This document shows, in pieces, positions 17,621 through 25,813 of a stretch of DNA of 64,000 nt (position 1 is the stretch's first letter; each line of letters opens with the position of its first letter). This DNA comes from NORP294 sp047627915 (lineage in GTDB: Bacteria; Bacteroidota; Bacteroidia; Flavobacteriales_E; Vicingaceae): the NCBI GenBank assembly GCA_047627915.1, contig JBLHTZ010000002.1, positions 61,888-125,887 on the forward strand, given 5' to 3'. A program made the translations under genes and the position numbers. The notes below the pieces were generated by a model. The model was given only the letters and a program-made list of their open reading frames with translations. It made no database searches and was not told the origin of the DNA.

Positions 17621-18176
17621 GATTCTGGAACATTGGGATCGTGTATTATTTCTCTTCTTGAATGGATTTCATTCAGAAAGTTTGGACTTTGTTATGTGGC
17701 ATGCTTCGGGTAAGCTACAATGGGTTCCATTGTATCTATTTCTTCTATTTCTTCTTACCAAAAAATATGGAAGATCAATTTGGGTAATTTTAGTTGCAAC
17801 CGCTGTAGCGGTAACCTTAGCAGATCAATTTTCGGTTAAACTTTTTAAAGAGGTTTTTGAAAGATGGCGACCTTGCCATAATTTGGATTTGAAGGAAATG
17901 GTTCATTTGGTAAACAACAAATGTGGCGGCAGCTTCGGTTTTATCTCAAGTCATGCAGCTAATTCTTTTGCGACAGCTGGGTTGTTGGGTTTATTTCTCA
18001 ATTGGAGAGCACTAATTTTATTGCTCATTTGGGCTAGTTTAGTTTCTTATAGTCGCGTTTACTTGGGAGTTCATTATCCATCTGATATTTTAGGAGGAGC
18101 CATTCTTGGGCTAATTGTAGCTTTTCTCGTTCATCACATAGCATTTCCAATTGTAACATATTTTCAAGATGCTTAA
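17613..18176 (+). CDS. PAP2-family phosphatase (membrane)
   Basis: A 187-aa integral membrane phosphatase. The three PAP2 catalytic blocks are seen: KLFKEVFERWRPCHN (KxxxxxxRP), SSHAANSFATAG (in place of PSGH) and SRVYLGVHYPSDILGGAILG (SRxxxxxHxxxD). Several hydrophobic helices surround them. It probably dephosphorylates a lipid phosphate or undecaprenyl pyrophosphate on the periplasmic side. It starts within the end of obg (8-nt overlap) and itself overlaps crcB by 8 nt. The substrate is inferred from family only. Confidence 0.93.
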   Translation: MVEILEHWDRVLFLFLNGFHSESLDFVMWHASGKLQWVPLYLFLLFLLTKKYGRSIWVILVATAVAVTLADQFSVKLFKEVFERWRPCHNLDLKEMVHLVNNKCGGSFGFISSHAANSFATAGLLGLFLNWRALILLLIWASLVSYSRVYLGVHYPSDILGGAILGLIVAFLVHHIAFPIVTYFQDA

Positions 18177-18540
18177 AAGTTTGCTGTTTATATTTTTAGG
18201 AGGAGGTTTTGGAGCTGTAGTTCGCTTTCTAATTGCAAAATTTTCAATTCAATTTTTTGAAAGTAATTTCCCAATTGGAACTTTAGTCTCTAACATTATA
18301 GCCTCTGTTATATTGGGGTTACTTGTGTATCAATTCAATTATAGACTAGATGCCAGTCAGAAGACACTTTACTTGTTTTTAGTAATTGGGTTTTGTGGTG
18401 GACTGAGCACTTTCTCTACATTTAGTATTGAAACCTTTGAATTGTTAAAACAAGGTAATTTTGCTTTTGCAATTTTGAATGTAGTAATAAGTATCGGAGT
18501 CGGTATCGGAGCATTGTCATTACTGTTTAAACAACAATAA
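18169..18540 (+). CDS. crcB: Fluoride channel Fluc/CrcB
   Basis: 123 aa with four hydrophobic helices. GGGFGAVVRFLIAKF, FPIGTLVSNIIASVILG (the Asn of the pore) and GFCGGLSTFSTFSIE are the Fluc signature. Two antiparallel subunits form a fluoride exit channel. It is the last gene of the overlapping obg cluster. I did not find a convincing fluoride riboswitch upstream, which fits its being read through from obg. Confidence 0.95.
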   Translation: MLKSLLFIFLGGGFGAVVRFLIAKFSIQFFESNFPIGTLVSNIIASVILGLLVYQFNYRLDASQKTLYLFLVIGFCGGLSTFSTFSIETFELLKQGNFAFAILNVVISIGVGIGALSLLFKQQ

Positions 18541-18589
18541 TGAATTATAGCAGTTTCGGTACGCTGATTTTTAAGGGTCTTTTATAAAT

Positions 18590-18621
18590 AAAAAACCCTT
18601 GAAGTTGTTCAACTTCAAGGG
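18590..18621 (-). terminator. Intrinsic terminator for the 351-aa gene (possibly bidirectional)
   Basis: A perfect 12-bp stem, CCCTTGAAGTTG/CAACTTCAAGGG with a TT loop, is followed on the minus strand by a T-run (A-run at 18590-18595). It lies between convergent crcB and the 351-aa gene. On the plus strand only a weak T-tract follows. Confidence 0.85.
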
Positions 18622-18669
18622 TGCAAATTTTTCCCATTTGGAATTTCTCCAATACTATTTACTAACCAA

Positions 18670-19725
<1,056 letters not shown>

Positions 19726-19738
19726 AGTGGTGTGTTTT
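19726..19738 (-). promoter_or_regulatory. Leader motif abutting the start of the 351-aa gene
   Basis: On the coding strand AAAACACACCACT is joined directly to ATG. It differs at one base from the motif (AAAACACACTACT) that ends each of two tandem copies before the 52-aa gene. Confidence 0.6.
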
Positions 19739-19751
19739 ATTGATTACACTA

Positions 19752-19759
19752 CAAATGTA
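19752..19759 (-). promoter_or_regulatory. -7 box of the 351-aa gene promoter
   Basis: TACATTTG matches TAnnTTTG, 26 nt before the ATG. No TTG -33 box is present; instead the direct-repeat element begins 23 nt upstream. Confidence 0.65.
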
Positions 19760-19782
19760 TCCACACACCTTTCCTATATATA

Positions 19783-19809
19783 GGACATCTGCCTAAATAG
19801 TCGGACAAT
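19783..19809 (-). promoter_or_regulatory. Direct-repeat upstream element, copy A
   Basis: On the minus strand this reads ATTGTCCGA, 13 nt, TGTCC. The two TGTCC half-sites are 20 bp apart start to start, about two helical turns. The same 27-bp layout occurs at 20151-20177. In both, the near edge is exactly 23 nt from the -7 box, as expected for an activator site replacing the -33 region. Confidence 0.65.
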
Positions 19810-19918
19810 AAAAATGTCAAAATATAACATAATAAATCTCATAACTAATTTATTAAAAATTAGTTATGAGAAAATATTTTGGACAGTTAAAAGTCTTTAA
19901 TAATATTTTTTATAGTAA

Positions 19919-20077
19919 TTAATCAGACGTTACTGACATTTCCCATTCTCCTGTGTTTCCTCCATCAGCTTCTGCCATTTCAATTTGAGTTTGTAATTCT
20001 GCCTCTGTAAATGTTGAAAAGTCTGCTGGATCTCCGTAACCTAATAAGCTAATTAATAGTGTAATTAAAGTAATCAT
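19919..20077 (-). CDS. Unrecognised 52-aa peptide with hydrophobic N-terminus
   Basis: An open frame of 52 codons from the ATG at 20077 to TAA at 19919. The N-terminus MITLITLLISLLGYGDP is hydrophobic. The remainder is acidic (FTEAELQTQIEMAEADGG, then NTGEWEM) with a net negative charge. It could be a small secreted or membrane-tethered peptide, or a peptide precursor; nothing in it names a function. Support for being real comes from its promoter: a TATGTTTG -7 box, a direct-repeat element and a leader motif that all recur in the same order before the 351-aa gene. Its first residues also resemble that protein's MLAVSTLLNQL. Confidence 0.7.
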   Translation of the reverse strand: MITLITLLISLLGYGDPADFSTFTEAELQTQIEMAEADGGNTGEWEMSVTSD

Positions 20078-20105
20078 AGTAGTGTGTTTTTAGTAGTGTG
20101 TTTTT
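20078..20105 (-). repeat. Tandem 14-bp leader repeat before the 52-aa gene
   Basis: Two perfect copies of AAAAACACACTACT (coding strand) run directly into the ATG. A single near copy precedes the 351-aa gene. The extra copy explains most of the difference in leader length between the two genes (42 versus 26 nt). Confidence 0.85.
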
Positions 20106-20119
20106 ATATTTTGGTTCCA

Positions 20120-20127
20120 CAAACATA
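20120..20127 (-). promoter_or_regulatory. -7 box of the 52-aa gene promoter
   Basis: TATGTTTG on the minus strand matches TAnnTTTG. It lies exactly 23 nt from the direct-repeat element at 20151-20177. Confidence 0.6.
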
Positions 20128-20150
20128 CCAATGTTTATAACTTGTTTTTT

Positions 20151-20177
20151 GGACAAATAGCCTGATTCTCGGACAAT
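20151..20177 (-). promoter_or_regulatory. Direct-repeat upstream element, copy B
   Basis: ATTGTCCGA, 13 nt, TGTCC on the minus strand; same length and half-site spacing as copy A. Because it sits just before the divergent 530-aa gene, it could also influence that gene. Confidence 0.65.
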
Positions 20178-20257
20178 TAAATTCAGAATTAATGGAAACT
20201 TTTAAATTTAACTTTTTGGATAGAAGTCTTTTCTCTATTTTAGCTTGGACAATAAGA

Positions 20258-21784
20258 ATGGAAAAAGAGAGATATTTAAATCGACTAATCGAAGTGATTC
20301 AGGTCTTACGACCATCCGAATCAGACTTAGCACGGAAGCATTTGAAGGCATATGAGTCTAATCATACGGTGAATCTTAGGAAAATGTTTCAGTTGTACAA
20401 ATATATCAAAATTAATGAGATACGAGGTTATGATAAGTTAAAAAAACGGATTTCTCCTGATACTACAGATGATTCTTTTAATAAATTAATTCGTCGGACA
20501 ACAGAAAGATTACAAGAATCCTTGATTATTGACGTAAATATTCGTAGAGCAGGTAATTATAATCAGGTGTTTCGAACTAAGTTCTTCCTTCAAAAACAAT
20601 TGATTCAAGCTAGGTTACTTATGGATAGAGGACTTAGGGAGTATCCGGAACGTATGTTTCTTAATATGATCAAGCAAGCGAAGAGGTTTGAATTGTTCGA
20701 TGAACTTTTAGAATCATACTATTTACTGCAGACACTATATGTTAGATGGACAAAAAATAAGGAAGTCGAGGCATTGAATATTAATATTGATTATTACGAA
20801 AATGTTCGCACTCTTTTACATAATTCGAAAAGGATCCAAAGAAACTTTGAGGTTGCGGCTGTTGGAAAGTCAAAGCAAATAGAGTTAAATACTCAACAAC
20901 TGGAGAGAATACACACCTACTACGAGGAAACAAAATCAATTAACATATTAAGTATTTATTACTTATTGTCAATTGCTAATTATAAGTCGATTAAAGATTT
21001 GAATAGAATCAAAGAGATGAATCAAAAGTTATTAGATATCGTATTGGAGTCGCCTGTTTTGTATTCAGCGGCCCGCTTGTTATATCTTTATGGTGAAGTA
21101 GGTCATTACAACCGCTTGTTGTTAAACTTTGATGATTCGATTACTATGTTCAATAAAGCGAATCAATATTCTAAGGATAAAAGTACAAGTGCGTTTAATA
21201 TTATTTTGTCAAAAATAATATTGCGTATTTATTCGAAAAATTACAATAATGCAATTGAGGAATGTAATGAATTGATAAGTCAAGATTTAAAAGGGGTTTA
21301 TTACGAAAAATCAGTAGCTAATTTTTATTCTGCCATTGCACATTTTGGTTTAAACCAATTTAAAGAAGCTCAAATGATTCTATTGCAAAAAAATGAAATA
21401 GAAAAGGACAAGGAAGGGTGGAACGTTTGGATTCGAATTATGAGGCTGTTGTGTTCTGTTGAATTGTTAAAGTTAAATATGATTGACTATGATATTGAGA
21501 GTTTTCGGAAATACTTAGAGCGTACAGCAAAGCAATATGAAGTTCGAGAAAGAGATAAACTAGTGTTGAAAGTGCTCTTGGAATTAGATAAAAACGATTA
21601 TAATTTCAGTCTTACAGCAGTTGTCGCTGAAGACGAGTTAGAAAAATTAAAATCTACAGATAAAAAATACGCTTGGAATCCCGATTCACCTGAATTAATC
21701 CTTTTCCACGATTGGTTTGAAGCCAAACTTTTAAAGAAAGAGTACGAACCAAACTTTGAGGTGTATAGAGAGGCGATGAAGTGA
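20258..21784 (+). CDS. Unrecognised large alpha-helical repeat protein
   Basis: About 508 aa from the ATG at 20258 (MEKERYLNRLIEVIQVLRPS); the frame is open from an ATG at 20192, which would add 22 residues. I prefer 20258 because the extra stretch looks like promoter DNA: a TTG near 20216 and TATTTTAG about 17 nt later. The protein is a series of amphipathic helix pairs (for example FSAIAHFGLNQFKEAQ-like repeats around residue 390), consistent with a TPR-like solenoid. No enzyme, DNA-binding or membrane domain is recognised. It is divergent from the 52-aa gene and coupled to the next gene by a TGATG stop/start overlap. Confidence 0.85.
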   Translation: MEKERYLNRLIEVIQVLRPSESDLARKHLKAYESNHTVNLRKMFQLYKYIKINEIRGYDKLKKRISPDTTDDSFNKLIRRTTERLQESLIIDVNIRRAGNYNQVFRTKFFLQKQLIQARLLMDRGLREYPERMFLNMIKQAKRFELFDELLESYYLLQTLYVRWTKNKEVEALNINIDYYENVRTLLHNSKRIQRNFEVAAVGKSKQIELNTQQLERIHTYYEETKSINILSIYYLLSIANYKSIKDLNRIKEMNQKLLDIVLESPVLYSAARLLYLYGEVGHYNRLLLNFDDSITMFNKANQYSKDKSTSAFNIILSKIILRIYSKNYNNAIEECNELISQDLKGVYYEKSVANFYSAIAHFGLNQFKEAQMILLQKNEIEKDKEGWNVWIRIMRLLCSVELLKLNMIDYDIESFRKYLERTAKQYEVRERDKLVLKVLLELDKNDYNFSLTAVVAEDELEKLKSTDKKYAWNPDSPELILFHDWFEAKLLKKEYEPNFEVYREAMK

Positions 21785-22152
21785 TGATCAAAAAGAGTCC
21801 TCATTATTTGTTAAAGTTTTTAATAAAACCTCTAAATAATGAAGAGATTAATGAATTGTTAAGCCTTTTAAAAAACTGCGAAGAAATTAATGAACCTAAT
21901 AGAAATGTTTTGATTTTCGCAATAAGGCATTCCACTAAGTCCGTGCAATCCGATACGCTTTCTAATGAGAATTTCGACTTTACTTTATTGAACTATGTTC
22001 TACGTTGTTTAAATCCTATTTCGTTGATTGAGAAGTCTGCTAAAGGATTTCTTTTTCGGAAACGTTATGAGGTTCAATGGCTAATAACTATACTGGGCGC
22101 TGTCTGGGTATTCAAGAACCAGATTTCCAAAGCCGTGCTTCCTTCAAGATGA
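21784..22152 (+). CDS. Small unrecognised protein coupled to the 530-aa gene
   Basis: 122 aa from the ATG at 21784, which shares one base with the preceding TGA (TGATG). The frame could also use a GTG at 21781. The N-terminal part is helical (LNNEEINELLSLLKN). A hydrophobic segment near the end (WLITILGAVWVF) may span the membrane. The last 15-20 residues run into repeat-like DNA just before the intergenic hairpin at 22233, so the C-terminus may have been altered by an insertion. The function is unknown; its tight coupling suggests it works with the helical-repeat protein. Confidence 0.6.
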   Translation: MIKKSPHYLLKFLIKPLNNEEINELLSLLKNCEEINEPNRNVLIFAIRHSTKSVQSDTLSNENFDFTLLNYVLRCLNPISLIEKSAKGFLFRKRYEVQWLITILGAVWVFKNQISKAVLPSR

Positions 22153-22232
22153 CGGTCTGAATGAAATAAAATTTTTGTGGGCTATTGCCAATTCGACGAT
22201 GCTCAGTTCAGCTTACTAATGACCGTCCTTTT

Positions 22233-22299
22233 CGTCATTGCGAAAGCAGTGAAGCAATCGAGGTAATATGGATTAGATTACTTCGTTCCTCGTAATGAC
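22233..22299. repeat. Imperfect inverted repeat (REP-like intergenic element)
   Basis: GTCATTGCGA pairs with TCGTAATGAC, and GAAGCAATC with GATTACTTC, each with one mismatch, enclosing about 20 nt. Elements starting with CGTCATTGCGA are common dispersed intergenic repeats in bacterial genomes. I see only this copy in the window, so dispersal here is an inference. Confidence 0.65.
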
Positions 22300-22348
22300 T
22301 ATTTTTTGAAATGGATTTGATGCTCTGCCAGCAATTTCATAACGATAA

Positions 22349-23141
22349 CTATTCTTTTACTAACTTGCTACTAACCTTTTCACCATTTTCCAATTCTAAT
22401 TCCCGCAAATAGATTCCTCTTTGTAATTATCCAATTTGAATAGCGCTAAGAGGGTTTAATATAGTTTTGATTAATTGTCCTTGTAATATTTATTATTCGA
22501 GCTTCAGTAACGTTATATTCACTTAAAATGGCAAATGACTGCTCAGCTGGGTTGGGAAATATTTTAAAAAACGATTCAGTTTTATCATTTGGAGGTAAAC
22601 CAACAAACAAGTCACAGTCAAAAGCTCTGCCATTGGCATTGTACAATTGTTTAAAAGATTGCACCGTAACTGAATCTGTTCGATAGTTATCAGGAGGGAT
22701 AGTGTAAAGGTCTGTTTCGGTTAGGTTACCAATTATAAGTCCATTGTTGATAGGTAAATATGGACTACTACAAACTCCCAGAGGTCGATAATAATCACCT
22801 AAAACGCCCCAGGTATTAACAGAATCTATTTTGGGCAGAATAATTAGAATACTATCGCCTACCTTTCCTAAAAACCGAGTATTTTTTTCGAAGCCGTCTA
22901 CGCAAGAGTTGGTTGGTGCCGGATTATCCCAAATCAAAATGGTGTCTCGAGTTTCTACACCTCTATGTTTTTCAATTAATTCAAATTCAGAAAAAAGGCT
23001 GTCGTGTCGAATAAATTTTCCTATGAAAACATGATCGGTTGGTTGGGTAAAGTTGATGTCGCAAAAAGAAGTTTTTCCGCCACAAGTGCACGCTAAAATG
23101 AAAGAAAGTTGGAATGTAAAAATTGAAAGTAGGAGCAGCAA
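22349..23141 (-). pseudogene. Secreted protein gene with a disrupted type IX sorting domain
   Basis: The frame from a TTG at 23141 encodes a signal-peptide-like start (LLLLLSIFTFQLSFILACTC) and a cysteine-containing extracellular protein. A C-terminal T9SS type A sorting domain begins FFKIFPNPAEQSFAILS. After EARIIN the frame ends at 22446, but another frame continues with the expected LQGQLIKTILNPLSAIQI, a TAA, then LQRGIYLRELELENGEKVSS and its own stop at 22349. A frameshift and a nonsense change have thus destroyed the sorting domain. The start also looks damaged: CAT AAA AAG stands where ATG AAA AAG is expected. The product would not be anchored by the Por system. Confidence 0.8.
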
Positions 23142-23203
23142 CTTTTTATGATTCTAGTAATTTGTATACAATCATGAAGTTACGAAAAAATACAGATAAT
23201 TTG

Positions 23204-23887
23204 TTACTCGCTCAATAGGCCCTTAATGTCTTTGTTGTCACCGTAAATAACCATGATGTCGTCTTCTTCTAAAACGGTCTTTGGCGATGCCACTCCTTGC
23301 ACGGTATTTACCTTCCTATTTAGTCCCAATAAGTTCTTTTTCTCCTCTCGTTTAATGGTGGTCAATACTACAACATTGTATTGTTTTCTAAAGCCTACTT
23401 CAGCGATAGTTTTTCCTGCGTAGCGTTTTGGCACATTCACTTCAACAATACTGTATTGACTGCTCAATTCAAACGATTCAACGACTCCTTTTAGAGTCAA
23501 TTTTTTTGCCCAACGTTCTGCTGTTTCTTCTTCAGGGTGAACTACATCATCAACCCCAATAGCTTCTAAAACAGTTTCGTGAAGTGGAGTGATGGCTCTA
23601 GCAATTAGGCGTTTTACTTTAAGGTTTTTCAAAACCGCTGTAGTCATTACGTTGGCGCCTTGGTGTTCTCCAATGGCAACAATCACCACATCTGCATCTT
23701 TCAATGGCAAACCTGAAACGGTAAACTGATCTGTTGAATCCATGCAAACAGTGTGCGAAATAGTTTCCTTTAAACTGTCCACTTTGTCCATGTCATTGTC
23801 AACACCAATTACTTCGTTACCTGCTTCCGTAAGTTTCTGAGCTAAAGATGCTCCAAAGTTTCCTAATCCGAAAATGATGTATTTCAT
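23204..23887 (-). CDS. trkA: TrkA/KtrA-family potassium uptake regulatory subunit
   Basis: 227 aa. An N-terminal RCK Rossmann domain has FGLGNFGASLAQKL as the nucleotide-binding loop and an acidic residue after VIGVDND. A C-terminal TrkA_C domain follows from about residue 140. It gates the TrkH/KtrB channel in response to ATP/ADP or NAD(H). Its start lies 110 nt beyond the trkH stop in the same direction, so trkH-trkA form a functional pair, probably one operon. The ATG at 23887 is well placed. Confidence 0.95.
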   Translation of the reverse strand: MKYIIFGLGNFGASLAQKLTEAGNEVIGVDNDMDKVDSLKETISHTVCMDSTDQFTVSGLPLKDADVVIVAIGEHQGANVMTTAVLKNLKVKRLIARAITPLHETVLEAIGVDDVVHPEEETAERWAKKLTLKGVVESFELSSQYSIVEVNVPKRYAGKTIAEVGFRKQYNVVVLTTIKREEKKNLLGLNRKVNTVQGVASPKTVLEEDDIMVIYGDNKDIKGLLSE

Positions 23888-23997
23888 GGCAATTATTTTT
23901 TGTAAAGTTAAAGACTAGGAAATAAAAAGAAACAGGTGAAGGTTAAATTACTTTTGAGAAGAATGACAAAGGAATGCAATCGTTCTAAATCTTCTCA

Positions 23998-25776
23998 TTA
24001 GTTGATTAAAATCTCTTCTTTCGAATATCGATAGTTTTTATACCTTTCTTTTCGAACTAAGGCAATTAATATGGTCAGCATACTTACTCTGCCGACAAAC
24101 ATTATTCCTATGATTACGAGCCTACTCGGGTCGCTTAGTTGTGGTGTTAAACCGATGCTTAAACCAACTGTACTGTATGCAGAAAAACACTCAAAGGCAA
24201 TTCCTAATAAGTCTTTGTCGCTGTCGAAATAAGCAATGGCGAAAACTCCCGTTCCAATAATTACCAACGAAAGCGAGATGATGGCAAAAGAACGTCGCAC
24301 CGTTATGTCAGCGACTTCTCTCCTAAAAATCTCAATTCTTGATTTTCCTCTAGCTAAGCTCCAAAAGTTAAGGGTTGCAATGGCGAAGGTGCTCGTTTTA
24401 ATTCCTCCACCCGTTGAAGCAGGCGAAGCTCCCACCCACATGAGCAGAAATATGAGCATAAGGGTAGTGAAGTTTAATGCAGAAGTATCAACGGTATTAA
24501 ATCCAGCTGTTCGCGGAGTAGCAGCCCCAAACATAGCAGTAATTACTTTTCCAAAACCGCTGTGCTCGGCTAAAGTATTGTCGTACTCGGAAATAAAGAA
24601 AACAACAGAGCCAAGAACGAACAAGGTTAAACTGGTAATTAGAGTAATTCTAGAACTTAAATTAATGACCCAAGGAGTGACAGAAGTTTCATTCTTTTCT
24701 TTCAGCAAGAAAGGCAGTAAACGTTTCGTTATTAAATAGCGGATGTATTTGAACAGGTTAAAAACAATGGGAAAACCAAGACCTCCAAAAATGAAGAGCA
24801 CCATGGCTATTGAATGAATTCCGTATTTGAATTTGAAGAAACCAGTGTGCAGACTATCGGGTAAAGTGCTGAAACCTGCATTACAAAAAGCAGATACAGA
24901 ATGGAACATAGAGAAAAATACCCGGTCAAAAAATGAGGGTATTTCTATTGCGTTTAAGTTGCTAAAAATAATCAGAGCACCGGCTGCTTCAATGCTAATG
25001 GTAATTAAAATGATGTTTTTTAGTGTGTTAAATACTTCGCCAAGCTTGTTCGAGCTAGTCATGTCGCTTAGCATTAATTGATTCTCATAGGTGGTTCCAC
25101 CTCTAAAAAAATAGCTAAAATAACTGGCAAACGTCATGATTCCCAATCCTCCAATTTGTATCAACGCCAAGATAATACATTGCCCAAAAAGAGTAAAGTA
25201 GGTCCCCGTATCCACCACTATGAGTCCGGTTACACAAACAGCCGAAGTAGAAGTAAATAGAGCGTCTATAAATCTAATTCCTTCATATGTGGCATTTGGT
25301 AGCAGTAGAAGAGTGGATCCAAGCATTATGATTCCTAAGAAACTAAGAATGAATAACTGCGCAGGATTAAAAAAGGCTCTACTTAGACTCAGTTTCTTAG
25401 ATGCCAACTCTCTTATAAACACTAAAAAGATGGCGGCATAAAACCAGGGTGCAGAATTGAAAAATTGAAAGAAAGAGAAGCTTGAGAGCAGTTTAAATTT
25501 ATCGATTAATAAGATGCTAAACAGGGAAACACTTAGCACATCAAAAATGAGGACTTGGAAAGGAGGGTGTTCCGTTTTTTTTAAATAGCGGATAATTGTG
25601 GCCACAATTCCAACCACTAAGGTGGTTGAATATAGGCTATTGAGCCAAAATTGGACGATGCCATTCTTATCGAAGCCGAAGTCGTAAAAAACAGCAAGCA
25701 CTGCAATACTACTAATGGCAAATGCCACTTGTCTTAAACGTAGGTTAAAAAGTGATAAAAAGCCTTGTTTTCCCAA
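23998..25776 (-). CDS. trkH: TrkH/KtrB-family potassium transporter
   Basis: 592 aa with an N-terminal extension of about five hydrophobic helices (1-140). Four M1-P-M2 repeats follow, with filter-like segments TSTSAVCVTGL, SVSAFCNAGFS, AATPRTAGFNT and SAYSTVGLSIG. The ion-conducting subunit moves K+ (often with Na+) inward and is gated by TrkA. The only possible start in the frame is TTG at 25776 (MGKQGFLSLFNLRLRQ), since a stop lies four codons earlier. The short gap after the 780-aa gene suggests cotranscription with it. Confidence 0.95.
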   Translation of the reverse strand: MGKQGFLSLFNLRLRQVAFAISSIAVLAVFYDFGFDKNGIVQFWLNSLYSTTLVVGIVATIIRYLKKTEHPPFQVLIFDVLSVSLFSILLIDKFKLLSSFSFFQFFNSAPWFYAAIFLVFIRELASKKLSLSRAFFNPAQLFILSFLGIIMLGSTLLLLPNATYEGIRFIDALFTSTSAVCVTGLIVVDTGTYFTLFGQCIILALIQIGGLGIMTFASYFSYFFRGGTTYENQLMLSDMTSSNKLGEVFNTLKNIILITISIEAAGALIIFSNLNAIEIPSFFDRVFFSMFHSVSAFCNAGFSTLPDSLHTGFFKFKYGIHSIAMVLFIFGGLGFPIVFNLFKYIRYLITKRLLPFLLKEKNETSVTPWVINLSSRITLITSLTLFVLGSVVFFISEYDNTLAEHSGFGKVITAMFGAATPRTAGFNTVDTSALNFTTLMLIFLLMWVGASPASTGGGIKTSTFAIATLNFWSLARGKSRIEIFRREVADITVRRSFAIISLSLVIIGTGVFAIAYFDSDKDLLGIAFECFSAYSTVGLSIGLTPQLSDPSRLVIIGIMFVGRVSMLTILIALVRKERYKNYRYSKEEILIN

Positions 25777-25813
25777 TGTAGAACTTCAATTTTAATAACG
25801 CAATGTTAGGACT

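Noticed and set aside
24236..24739. 167-codon plus-strand frame opposite trkH
   Set aside because: Antisense to conserved trkH sequence, no family, no promoter.
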